From Thiorhodococcus drewsii AZ1 (GTDB lineage: Bacteria > Pseudomonadota > Gammaproteobacteria > Chromatiales > Chromatiaceae), in the NCBI RefSeq assembly GCF_000224065.1, contig NZ_AFWT01000048.1, forward strand, positions 1 through 35,582: a stretch of 35,582 nucleotides of DNA, written 5' to 3'. Both the position numbers and the translations under genes were made by a program. This document shows, piece by piece, positions 25,160 through 32,780 of this stretch. Under the pieces are notes generated by a model. The model saw only the letters and a program-made list of their open reading frames with translations, was not told where the DNA came from and did no database searches. Positions within the stretch are counted from its first letter, which is position 1. The number at the start of each line of letters is the position of its first letter.

Positions 25160-25741
25160 TCAAGTGAGGCTGGAGTTTTTGAGACGCTGGCGAAATTTGG
25201 CACCCTTGGCCCGGCTACCGCAGCGGTCCATCGAGCACCAGCGCCGCCGCATGCTCGGGGAGGTATCTAGAAACAGCATCCGGCAATCCGGCTGGCTGCA
25301 AGCCTTGATCCGGGAACGTAGCGGTCCTCCCAGCAGATCGACCGCATCCTGGGCAATGATTGTCAGTGCCGCCTGGACCGGATCGTCAACGTTTCGGTAG
25401 ACAGTCAGGGAGGCGGCGTCAAGTTGAGGGATGGGCGCAGGTCCGGCGGCGACGGCGTTGAGGCGATCGACTACTTCCGTTGGCAGCTTCGCCCCCCGGA
25501 TCAGTGCGTCGGCCAAGCTCCAGATGGTTTCGCGCAATTCAAGCAACGCGGTTTCCTGCGTTACGGACAGGTCGGGCAGATGCGTCAATAACGCCGCATC
25601 GCGCAACCAGCGGGCGGGCGCGCCAGGGGAGGCCAGCACGTCATCGGGCTCTGAGGCACGTCGCCTCACCGTTGCGGGAAGATCGAGCGCTAGACGACCA
25701 GAATTGAAGCGAAATTCTTGCGGGGATTTCATAGAGACCAT
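25160..25741 (-). CDS. CGNR zinc-finger transcriptional regulator (ABATE domain)
   Basis: 193 aa. The N-terminal ABATE-type ligand domain opens with the typical FRFNSGRLALDL and runs to about 140. The C-terminal zinc finger is C148-x4-C153 ... C169-x4-C174, followed by GSRAKGAKFRQR. The family signature CGNR is CGSR here, one substitution. Such proteins are stress- or ligand-responsive transcription factors often found beside DMT or other efflux genes. The start is not sharply decided (ATG at 25741 or 25732). The neighbouring DMT gene with a palindromic promoter is its likely target. Confidence 0.85.
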   Translation of the reverse strand: MVSMKSPQEFRFNSGRLALDLPATVRRRASEPDDVLASPGAPARWLRDAALLTHLPDLSVTQETALLELRETIWSLADALIRGAKLPTEVVDRLNAVAAGPAPIPQLDAASLTVYRNVDDPVQAALTIIAQDAVDLLGGPLRSRIKACSQPDCRMLFLDTSPSMRRRWCSMDRCGSRAKGAKFRQRLKNSSLT

Positions 25742-25827
25742 GATGAACCTGGTTTATCGGGCTCTGTCAAGAACGACTACAGCTTCCTGCTGGCCGAGGC
25801 CATCCGTTGATGGTCAAAAACCATGTC

Positions 25828-25905
25828 ACATAATCGCCATAAATAAAAAGCATATTATGCCAGTTCAATATTTTGATAACTATCAACACACAAAAACCAA
25901 ACCTC
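25828..25905. repeat. direct repeat B flanking the DMT/CGNR segment
   Basis: 28 identical bases (25843-25870) to repeat A and diverged similarity on both sides, including the palindrome GCATATTATGC (25850-25860). It lies about 90 bp upstream of the CGNR gene and about 40 bp from the IS200-like end. Strongly AT-rich compared with its surroundings. Confidence 0.85.
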
Positions 25906-25946
25906 AATAAACTAAAAAACGCACCTCACTTAACTTCACTAAACAA

Positions 25947-26532
25947 CCACCGGCTAAAAGCCGGTGGGTTTGAGTAACGGACTGAAAGTCCGGATACGCG
26001 TCGACTGAACGACGCGTCTAGGGCTCCACTCGAAATTCAGCCGCAGGGTCTGGCTCAAAATGATGCTCCAGGTACTGCTTTATCATCTCCTCGCTCAGCT
26101 CGCCAACGGTGGCGCAAAAGTATCCGCGCGCCCAAAAGTGCCGCCCCCAGTAGCGCTTCTTCAGCGCCGGAAATTCCTCGAAGAGCTTGCTGGCCGTTCG
26201 CCCCTTGATCCTGCGCATGATCTCGCTCGGCGCCATCTCCGGCGGAGCGGAGACGAGTATGTGGATATAGTCCGCACTCACGACACCCTTGAGAATTCGG
26301 ATCTCGAACGCATCGCAGGTCTGTCGCACCAATTCGCGAACCCTCTCCCCGACGTCTCCTCTCAGCACTTTGTAGCGATACTTGGTAACCCAGACAAAGT
26401 GGTACTCAATCCGGAAAACCGTGTGGCTACCGTAGCGATAATCCATCCTCTCTCCGCTCGTTGCTCCAGGGGCCAGGATCAACCGTAGCAGCGAGAGGGC
26501 TGAAGATGAAATCTGCCCGCCTGAAAGGCGGG
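25947..26532 (-). mobile_element. IS200/IS605-family element (tnpA only)
   Basis: About 0.6 kb. One end has the hairpin CCACCGGCT-AAA-AGCCGGTGG (25947-25967), the other CCCGCCT-GAA-AGGCGGG (26516-26532). Subterminal hairpins instead of terminal inverted repeats are the hallmark of single-strand (peel-and-paste) elements. A third hairpin ACGCGTCG-ACTGAA-CGACGCGT (25996-26017) directly abuts the transposase stop codon. There is no tnpB. True ends probably lie a few bases outside the hairpins. Confidence 0.85.
26018..26446 (-). CDS. tnpA: IS200/IS605-family transposase TnpA (Y1 HUH), first His replaced by Tyr
   Basis: 142 aa starting MDYRYGSHTVFRIEYH, with GGAGAG just upstream (open frame reaches 26482). 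Typical landmarks: YHFVWVTKYRYKVL, APSEIMRRIKGRT, YWGRHFWARGYF and the catalytic-Tyr helix MIKQYLEHHFEP. The metal-binding HUH motif, normally DHVH or DHIH, reads DYIH here, so the first His is Tyr. One C-to-T change in the codon (CAT to TAT) would explain this. If the family rule holds, metal binding and strand cleavage are impaired, so this copy may be inactive. Confidence 0.9.
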   Translation of the reverse strand: MDYRYGSHTVFRIEYHFVWVTKYRYKVLRGDVGERVRELVRQTCDAFEIRILKGVVSADYIHILVSAPPEMAPSEIMRRIKGRTASKLFEEFPALKKRYWGRHFWARGYFCATVGELSEEMIKQYLEHHFEPDPAAEFRVEP

Positions 26533-26693
26533 GGTTTGAACCCTAGATATCGAAATCAAGCAACCAACATATAAGGGGCAACGGCGTTTTTCTGCTCAAG
26601 GCAAAATCGACGGTTTATGCTGCTCCTTAGTCGCTCAATGGGGTCGTCTCAAAGTCAGGGAGAAGGCTCGACGGTCGAGCTTTGGGGCAGGGT

Positions 26694-26715
26694 AGTCGGG
26701 CCATCCTGCCCGACT
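26694..26715 (-). terminator. hairpin downstream of the small membrane protein gene
   Basis: AGTCGGGC-CATCCT-GCCCGACT, a perfect 8-bp GC-rich stem 25 bases after the stop of the minus-strand gene at 26740. No clear U-run follows on that strand, so it is either a weak terminator or a processing/stability hairpin. Confidence 0.45.
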
Positions 26716-26739
26716 GTTAACGACTGAGTCTCGCCGAGA

Positions 26740-27396
26740 TCAGCCACCCTGAGCATCCGTGTGCTGGTGATGCTTGATCCAGATGAAGGCGGTTGCAATG
26801 ACGGCCATGGTGGCGGTACCGCCAATCACGATCAGCAAGGCATTGTCATCCAGGAAGGCGATGATGACCCCGCTGAAGATTAGGAAAAGTCCGAAAACAG
26901 CCATTTTCCAATCTAGATACAGACCGCTCAGAATGCTGGCCAGACCCAGGATGTAGATGATGACGAAGCCATCCGTCTCGGCCTTAAGGAAGTGCTGGAC
27001 ATCCGACTGAAAGAGCAGGTGGATAACCAGGAGCAGGGCGCCCCAGTGCACCAGCTGTCGCAGTATGTAGCGAGACCGGGTTTGCCAGATGTCGCCGGCA
27101 TGGCGGCTCCAGCTGCTCACAGTAGAGACAAGGGCGACGAGCGGAATGAAGTAGTTCCAAATATCTTGTGTCGAGGCCGGATTGTGGTCGGTCATCGCGA
27201 TGAGTACGACCGCAATCAGGTAGAGCGTCAGGTAGGGTAGGGTCGCCAAGGTGAACTTGCCGACAGCGCTCGTGGGGCGTGGAACCAGGCGATCGATTCC
27301 TTCGGTAATCGCACTGCCGAGCTGCGCGAGCTTATCTGAATGGATCAGCTTATCGAGAGGGATATGCTTTTCGAAATTGGCGAGTTGATTCGACAT
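26740..27396 (-). CDS. multi-pass inner-membrane protein of unknown function
   Basis: 218 aa starting MSNQLANFEKHIPLDKL, GGAG 8 bases upstream; the open frame reaches 27534 but the extra part lacks a site and crosses a large hairpin. The N-terminal 50 residues are amphipathic and soluble, then about six hydrophobic segments (e.g. TLPYLTLYLIAVVLIAM, GALLLVIHLLFQ, FVIIYILGLASILSGLYL, LLIVIGGTATMAVIATAFIW) and a short His-rich tail (IKHHQHTDAQGG) that could bind metal. I do not recognise the family. It stands alone on its strand between the IS200 element and MprF. Confidence 0.7.
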   Translation of the reverse strand: MSNQLANFEKHIPLDKLIHSDKLAQLGSAITEGIDRLVPRPTSAVGKFTLATLPYLTLYLIAVVLIAMTDHNPASTQDIWNYFIPLVALVSTVSSWSRHAGDIWQTRSRYILRQLVHWGALLLVIHLLFQSDVQHFLKAETDGFVIIYILGLASILSGLYLDWKMAVFGLFLIFSGVIIAFLDDNALLIVIGGTATMAVIATAFIWIKHHQHTDAQGG

Positions 27397-27974
27397 GAAT
27401 GTGATCTCCGGTTCGTATCGCAAGACTGCCTGGTTCGAGTTCCGAGGTGCCGGACGCCCGGCATCCTGGACTCGAACCGTCACGACGCGTCCGATCGCGC
27501 CGCTCTGACTAGCGCATTGCATCTTGTTTGCCAAAGTCGATGAGACGGTATCGATGCAGGGCGTGCCGCGTCTGCATGGCGGGAGTTGGGGGAGATCGAG
27601 TCACTGTCTGGTCGACCAGACCCAATGGGCTTGGTGCACATTCACCAATGCACATCGAAATTCGACGCTTTAGTCCGGATGACGCAGAAGCGTGATCCGG
27701 GAGCATCCTCACGGAGGGGAGGGGCGGTCGAGCCTGACATTCCTTATTTTCGCTGCGCGTCATCCAGTCCGGGGCGCGTCCAAGTTGGCTCGATACGTGC
27801 TTCGCGCAGGCCATCGACCAGGTGCGCCGGCAGGTGGCGCGTTGAGATGCCTGGTCTCGCGGTAATATCTAGAATCCCGGACCGGCGTCTGTCGCATCAT
27901 CCTGGCAGTACCGATTCTGGTCGTCGGCCAGCTATGGGCCGAGAGTACATTGAGTCGAATGAGGCGGCATCATC
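27397..27974. other. 578-bp non-coding region with several palindromes
   Basis: No supportable gene. It separates the minus-strand membrane protein from the plus-strand MprF operon and should hold both promoters. Visible structures: a long two-part hairpin (27432-27478), a perfect 14-bp palindrome TCTGGTCGACCAGA (27607-27620), TTGGTG-CACATT-CACCAA (27631-27648) and ACGC-AGAA-GCGT within the DNA after 27680. Confidence 0.6.
27432..27478. promoter_or_regulatory. long two-part hairpin upstream of the small membrane protein
   Basis: GGTTCGAGT (27432-27440) pairs perfectly with ACTCGAACC (27470-27478). Inside, TGCCGG (27448-27453) pairs with CCGGCA (27458-27463) around loop ACGC, leaving a near-symmetric internal loop. 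It begins 36 bases upstream of the minus-strand start at 27396, so in the mRNA it would sit in the 5' leader. It could be a regulatory RNA element or a protein-binding cruciform. Confidence 0.5.
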
Positions 27975-30683
27975 ATGCGAATGCAGCAAGACAGTCTCCA
28001 TGGATCAGAGCACGCCGTCCGGGCGGACGAGACTCTCAACGCCGCCAGCCCGGAACCCGAAATGCTGGAGGAGGCCGAGATCGGCTGGCCCAAGCGCATC
28101 GGCCTGGTGCTACGCTGGCTGCTGCCCGTCCTGGCGTTGACGGCCGTCGGCGTCTTGGGTTGGCGGGAGCTGCGGCACCTCGATATCGCCAGGATCCACA
28201 GTGCCTTTCAGTCCATCAGTCTAGCCGTAACAGTCGCGCTGCTGCTGGCCGGGCTGGCGACCGCCTCGCTCAATACGCTGTACGATCTCCTCCTGCGACG
28301 TTGGCTGGTGTTGTCGATCAAATCCACCGATCTGGTGCGCTGTGCCTGGGTCGCCAGCGCCCTGAACAATGTCGTCGGCTTCTCCGGCATGACCGGCTCG
28401 GGCATCCGTTATCTGGGGATGACCAACGCAGGCGTGCCGCCATCCCGAGCGGTCGGCAGCGCAGCACTGGTTGTGATCAGCATGCCGCTCGGTCTCTCCG
28501 TCCTGGCGACGATCCTGCTCCTCGCTCACCGCGAGATGCTGCAATGGTCGGCGATCCCCGCGCCTTTGGCCCTGAGCGTGCTGGTTGCCGCGAGTCTCTA
28601 CTGGCCGCTGTTCATGCTGATCGCCGGACGCGGTCCCTTGCATCGTCGCTGGCTCGCAGACACCCCGTCGCTGGGGTCGGCACAACGATTCGGTCTGGTT
28701 ATCGTCTCCACGTTGGATTGGATCGCGACCGGGGTGCTGCTCTGGCTCTGTCTGAGCGCGGCGGGTGCGAGTCTGCCACTAAGCACGGTCTTGATGGCCT
28801 TCGCACTGGCGATGACCTTGGGACTGCTGAGTATGGTTCCTGGCGCGCTGGGCGTCTTCGAGGGCACCATGCTGCTTATCCTGAGCCAGATCGGCGCGGA
28901 CTCTGTCGCTGTGGCCGCTGGACTCTTGCTATTTCGCATCGTGTATTACTTCGTTCCCTTTCTGTTCGCCGCCCAGTTGCTTCCGGGAACGCGCCTGCTT
29001 TCGGATGGCCGTCGTATCGAGGAGCTGACAGGGCGCTTCAAGAGCCATCCGGTCCTACGGATCGGCCGTATTCCGTTGCGTCTTCTCGGCCATCTGAGCA
29101 CCCAGATCCTCGCCTACGCCACCTTCGCGGCCGGAGTTGTTCTGCTACTGTCCGCCGCATTTCCTGGGGTGGCGGAACGCCTGGCGGTGCTGGATCGCTT
29201 CATGCCACTGCTCGCGCGCGAGGGATTTCATTTTTCCAGCGTCGTGGTCGGAACCCTGCTGCTCGGTCTCTCGCGCGGGATCGGCGCCGGGATGCGCGGT
29301 GCCTATCATGCCACCCAAACCCTGCTCCTGAGCGGCGTCATCATCAGCCTGCTCAAGGGGATCGACATCGAGGTTGCGGCCTTGCTGCTCATGCTTGCGA
29401 CGCTGTTGCGCGCCAATCGGGCGAGCTTCGACCACCAGGGCTATGCACTGACCAGCGCGCGCAATCTGCGCTGGCTCGCCGGCGTGGCCCTGACCCTGCT
29501 GGCGGCCGCCGGTCTGGGCAGCGTCCTCTATGGCCCCAGCACCCTGCTCAGTCATCTCGATCAGGTCGACCACCATCTGCACTCCGCCCGCTATGCGCGC
29601 GCGCTGCTCGGGATGGCGGTGACCTTTCTCGCCTGGCTGGCCTGGACCTGGTACTCCATGCCGAAGCCCGTCGTGGAGCTGCCCGATCAGGCCGCGTTGG
29701 AGCGCGCGGCGGACTTCTACACAGATGTCGGCCAAACGACCTACTCCTATCTGACCATGCTGGGGGACAAGTACCTCTTCTACTCGCCTTCGGGTAAGGG
29801 ACTCATCCAATACGGCATCCGCCGTGGACATCTGATCGCCCTTGGCGATCCCGCCTGCGGCGCGGCCGACCTCCAAGAGGCCATCTACGCCTTTCGCACC
29901 TTCGCGGACGCCTACGACCTGGCACCAGTCTTCTATCAGGTCGAGGAAGGTCATCTGCACCACTATCACGAAGCAGGCTTCCGCCTGCTCAAGCTCGGCG
30001 AGAGCGCCCACGTCTCACTCGCGGATTTCACGCTGAAGGGGAAGAAGGCGGAGCAACTGCGCACGGTGCTCAATCGCGCGAAGCGCACGGAGATGACCTT
30101 CGAGGTCCTGTCGCAACCGCTGGACGAGGTCGTCTGGGGCGAGCTACAGGCCATCTCCGACGTTTGGCTCGCGGAAAAACACATGGCGGAGCTGGGCTTT
30201 TCGCTCGGCAGCTTCAAGCGGGACTTCCTTGCCTGGGGGCCGATCGCCGTCGTCAGACAGGCCGGGGCGCTGGTCGCCTTCGCCAGCATCGCCCAAGATT
30301 TCGGTCACCGCGACGCACTCGGCATCGACCTCATGCGTCATGCGCCCAACGCTCCGTCTGGCACCATGGACTTCCTCTTCACCAATCTCATCCTGCACGC
30401 ACAGGAGGCCGGATACCGCTGGTTCGATCTGGGCATGGCTCCGCTGAGTGGCGTCGGACGCTCGCCCTGGTCGCCCCGCGACGAACGGGTCCTCAAGCTC
30501 GCCTACGAGCTAGGCAACCGCTTCTACAACTACAAGGGATTGCGCCACTACAAAGAGAAGTTCAACCCCCAATGGCGCGGTATGTACCTGGCTTATCCAC
30601 GCGGACGCTCGCTGCCCGTGGTGCTGATGGACATTACGGCCCTGATCACGCGAGGCCAGGGTGGTAAGCGGGCAGGGCACTGA
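27975..30683 (+). CDS. mprF: bifunctional phosphatidylglycerol aminoacyltransferase/flippase MprF
   Basis: 902 aa, close to the family's usual 840-900. The N-terminal half (about 40-565) has around fourteen membrane helices of the flippase domain, with conserved stretches such as NNVVGFSGMTGSGIRYL and SMVPGALGVFEGTMLL. The C-terminal cytosolic GNAT-like domain (about 570-895, DUF2156) has FYSPSGKGLIQYGIRRG, ALGDP, MDFLFTNLILHAQEAG and RFYNYKGLRHYKEKF. It transfers Lys or Ala from aminoacyl-tRNA to phosphatidylglycerol and flips the product outwards, reducing negative surface charge and giving resistance to cationic peptides and acid. An overlapping hydrolase gene follows. Which amino acid is used cannot be told here. 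Confidence 0.92.
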   Translation: MRMQQDSLHGSEHAVRADETLNAASPEPEMLEEAEIGWPKRIGLVLRWLLPVLALTAVGVLGWRELRHLDIARIHSAFQSISLAVTVALLLAGLATASLNTLYDLLLRRWLVLSIKSTDLVRCAWVASALNNVVGFSGMTGSGIRYLGMTNAGVPPSRAVGSAALVVISMPLGLSVLATILLLAHREMLQWSAIPAPLALSVLVAASLYWPLFMLIAGRGPLHRRWLADTPSLGSAQRFGLVIVSTLDWIATGVLLWLCLSAAGASLPLSTVLMAFALAMTLGLLSMVPGALGVFEGTMLLILSQIGADSVAVAAGLLLFRIVYYFVPFLFAAQLLPGTRLLSDGRRIEELTGRFKSHPVLRIGRIPLRLLGHLSTQILAYATFAAGVVLLLSAAFPGVAERLAVLDRFMPLLAREGFHFSSVVVGTLLLGLSRGIGAGMRGAYHATQTLLLSGVIISLLKGIDIEVAALLLMLATLLRANRASFDHQGYALTSARNLRWLAGVALTLLAAAGLGSVLYGPSTLLSHLDQVDHHLHSARYARALLGMAVTFLAWLAWTWYSMPKPVVELPDQAALERAADFYTDVGQTTYSYLTMLGDKYLFYSPSGKGLIQYGIRRGHLIALGDPACGAADLQEAIYAFRTFADAYDLAPVFYQVEEGHLHHYHEAGFRLLKLGESAHVSLADFTLKGKKAEQLRTVLNRAKRTEMTFEVLSQPLDEVVWGELQAISDVWLAEKHMAELGFSLGSFKRDFLAWGPIAVVRQAGALVAFASIAQDFGHRDALGIDLMRHAPNAPSGTMDFLFTNLILHAQEAGYRWFDLGMAPLSGVGRSPWSPRDERVLKLAYELGNRFYNYKGLRHYKEKFNPQWRGMYLAYPRGRSLPVVLMDITALITRGQGGKRAGH

Positions 30684-31560
30684 GTCAGTCACGCGACGCT
30701 GGGCCAGACGCAGCCCAGCGGTCCTGATTGGCATTCTGATGGCCGGTTTTCTGCTGCTCATGCCGATATCTGGAAACTTCGCCCGCTATCTCTGGTGGCG
30801 TCATACCTCAGAGCCCCATCTGCAAACCGGCAGCGTCCATAGCGGCGGTGCCGACATCCATTACCAGCGCTACCTAGGACGAGCCCCCGCCATCCTGTTG
30901 CTGCATGGCGGATTGAGCCATCGTCTCAGCTGGTTCTCCCAACTGCCCTGGCTCGTCGATTCCGGTCGAGAGATCGTTGTGGTCGACAGCCGAGGTCACG
31001 GACATTCCGGGCTGGGTGACTCCGAGCTGAGCTACAGCCAGCTTGCGTCCGACGTTCTCGCATTGATGGATGCATTGCATCTCACCAAGGTCGACATCGT
31101 CGGCTGGAGCGACGGCGGCAACACCGCATTGGTCCTCGCGCATCGCTGGCCCGAGCGGGTCCAGCGCCTCGTCGCCATCAGCGCCAACTATGACCCCAGC
31201 GGTTTGACCGACGATGCGCAAGCCGATGCCGCGCGCGCATCCAATCCATTGACCCACTGGCTTACCCGCTGGTGGACTGACGCAGGGCCAGGTACAGGCG
31301 AGCTGGAACGCCGCATCAAACGCATGTGGCTGAGCGAACCGAGACTGACAGCGAAAGACCTGACCGCCATCCGCTGCCCGGTACTGGTGATTGTCGGCGG
31401 ACGGGATGTGATCCGGCGCGAGCACGCGGAAGCGATGGCCCAGCTGATACCGACGGCACGGCTGGAGGTGATGACTGACGGTGGGCATTCGTTGCCGGTT
31501 ACCCATCCAGGCTGGATCAACAGCGAAATTGGCAGGTTCCTTGGTGTTCGGTTGCCTTGA
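30661..31560 (+). CDS. alpha/beta hydrolase, membrane-anchored, coupled to mprF
   Basis: 299 aa from a GTG start that overlaps the 3' end of mprF by 23 bp, so translation is coupled. A hydrophobic N-terminal anchor (LIGILMAGFLLLMPISG) suggests a periplasmic location. Catalytic parts: oxyanion region LLHGGLSH, nucleophile elbow GWSDGGN (Ser), acid in GGRDVIR (Asp) and base in DGGHSLP (His). MprF-linked periplasmic hydrolases such as PA0919 of Pseudomonas, or AtvA/AcvB-type proteins, remove amino acids from aminoacyl-phosphatidylglycerol. This gene probably balances MprF in that way (inference from context and location). Confidence 0.85.
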   Translation: MVSGQGTESVTRRWARRSPAVLIGILMAGFLLLMPISGNFARYLWWRHTSEPHLQTGSVHSGGADIHYQRYLGRAPAILLLHGGLSHRLSWFSQLPWLVDSGREIVVVDSRGHGHSGLGDSELSYSQLASDVLALMDALHLTKVDIVGWSDGGNTALVLAHRWPERVQRLVAISANYDPSGLTDDAQADAARASNPLTHWLTRWWTDAGPGTGELERRIKRMWLSEPRLTAKDLTAIRCPVLVIVGGRDVIRREHAEAMAQLIPTARLEVMTDGGHSLPVTHPGWINSEIGRFLGVRLP

Positions 31561-31612
31561 AGGCGTCATTTTACGCGGGCTTCCAGCACCCACGGACCAG
31601 GAAAATCTCAGG

Positions 31613-32605
31613 TCACAGTAACCCGTCTCCGGCATGGTCCTCGAATTCATTGCTGCGACGGATATAGATCATCACCGTCTTAGGGTCCTTATGCCGAGAG
31701 ACCTCCATCATCTTGAAGAGGCTGGCCTTGGAGAGTGCGGCCGAGGTCATGAAACCGGAACGGAGGCTGTGGCCAGCGTATTCGGACGGATCCAACCCGG
31801 CGTGTTGTGCACAGCGTTTCACCACGGCGGCAATGCTATGGGCGCTCAGCGGCATCTCCGCGACTCGATTGCCCCGATATAGACGCCGAAACACCCAGCC
31901 ATCCCGAATGTCGGCGGCCTTCAGCCATTCACGGACAGCGCGTACCGGGCAATAGTCCCGACCGCGAATCACCGGCACGACCTGGCCCAATCCCTCCGCA
32001 TCCGTCTTCGACTGGCGGACATGCACCCGAAATCCACCAGAAACCTCTTCCAGATCCTCCAACCGTAACGCTGCCAGCTCCGAGCGCCGGAAGGCTCCAG
32101 CGAAGCCCAGCGTGAGAATAGCGCGATCTCGGAGCCCTTGAAGACGCGTGCAATCGAGTGTGTCCACCATTGCGCGTAGCTGATCGGCAAGGGCAGGGGC
32201 CTTCTGATTCGGTGCCGAGCCGTGGGTGCGCGCGATACCTTTCAGGGTCCCGCGAACCAGTTCCGATCCGGTCTGAGGTTCATGTCCGCACAGTCGATGC
32301 GCGAGCCGAATAGCCGCCAAGCGTCGGCGTAGGGTGCTGGTCTTTCGACCCGATCCAGCCTCCGAGGCGAGGAAGGCCGAGATGGTTTCCGCGCTAGCGG
32401 GCAGCGCTTGGAGTGTTCGGGTTGCGCACCAAGCGGTGAAGATCGACCAATCCGAACGGTAGGCTCGTAACGTCGAGTCGGCGTGCTGTGCGGCAAAATA
32501 CTGATTTAAAAGTGTTTTATCCTCTTGCGTCAGCGTCTCCACATTTGGAGTGGGGAGGCGTTCGACCGCCAGTTCCCCCTGATCGCGCATTGTCTTTTCG
32601 CTCAC
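31613..32605 (-). CDS. tyrosine recombinase (TnpS-like cointegrate resolvase)
   Basis: 330 aa; a GTG start at 32605 is chosen because GGAG lies 6 bases upstream (ATG alternative at 32590). N-terminal SAM-like core-binding domain (about 30-130) and C-terminal catalytic domain with the complete set: R173 in FRRSEL, K200, H279-x-x-R282 in GHSLRSGF, H305 in SRHKDP and Tyr314 in MIYIRRS. Length, divergent gene partner and an inverted-repeat core site between them match TnpS of Tn4651-like Tn3-family transposons, which resolves cointegrates. An integron-free plasmid integrase is the alternative. No tnpA of a Tn3 transposon is visible in the window. Confidence 0.88.
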   Translation of the reverse strand: MSEKTMRDQGELAVERLPTPNVETLTQEDKTLLNQYFAAQHADSTLRAYRSDWSIFTAWCATRTLQALPASAETISAFLASEAGSGRKTSTLRRRLAAIRLAHRLCGHEPQTGSELVRGTLKGIARTHGSAPNQKAPALADQLRAMVDTLDCTRLQGLRDRAILTLGFAGAFRRSELAALRLEDLEEVSGGFRVHVRQSKTDAEGLGQVVPVIRGRDYCPVRAVREWLKAADIRDGWVFRRLYRGNRVAEMPLSAHSIAAVVKRCAQHAGLDPSEYAGHSLRSGFMTSAALSKASLFKMMEVSRHKDPKTVMIYIRRSNEFEDHAGDGLL

Positions 32606-32780
32606 GTTCGCTCCTGTTTCTTTGCCGGTCCTGGAGCTCTATGGCTCGGCTAGCGCTGATAATCCCATATTAGTTACGAGAATGGGAGTTATCGTAACTA
32701 ATTTTTATAAGATCAGCGAAAAACACTGATATAGTAACAACTATATTTTAGTGTTTTTCTCTATTTTGATCGAGATCCTC
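32606..32780. other. putative recombination site (rst-like) between divergent tnpS/tnpT-like genes
   Basis: A perfect inverted repeat ATTAGTTACGA (32669-32679) and TCGTAACTAAT (32692-32702) encloses a 12-bp centre (32680-32691), the shape of a tyrosine-recombinase core. A second, longer inverted repeat has arms GAAAAACACT (32718-32727) and AGTGTTTTTC (32750-32759), with inner TATAG/CTATA pairing; it could bind the accessory protein or control its promoter. The region is AT-rich, unlike the two genes. Confidence 0.7.

Noticed and set aside
27432..27443. tRNA T-arm-like GGTTCGAGTTCC
   Set aside because: No acceptor or anticodon stem can be drawn around it; the sequence pairs instead with the downstream inverted copy in a long hairpin.
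27950..29797. 615-aa open frame in another frame across mprF
   Set aside because: Arg/Ser/Pro-rich shadow of mprF, whose own frame shows conserved membrane and catalytic segments.
31561..31612. Tn3-type 38-bp terminal repeat next to the recombinase
   Set aside because: No GGGG...TAAG-type terminus is visible here or near the right edge.
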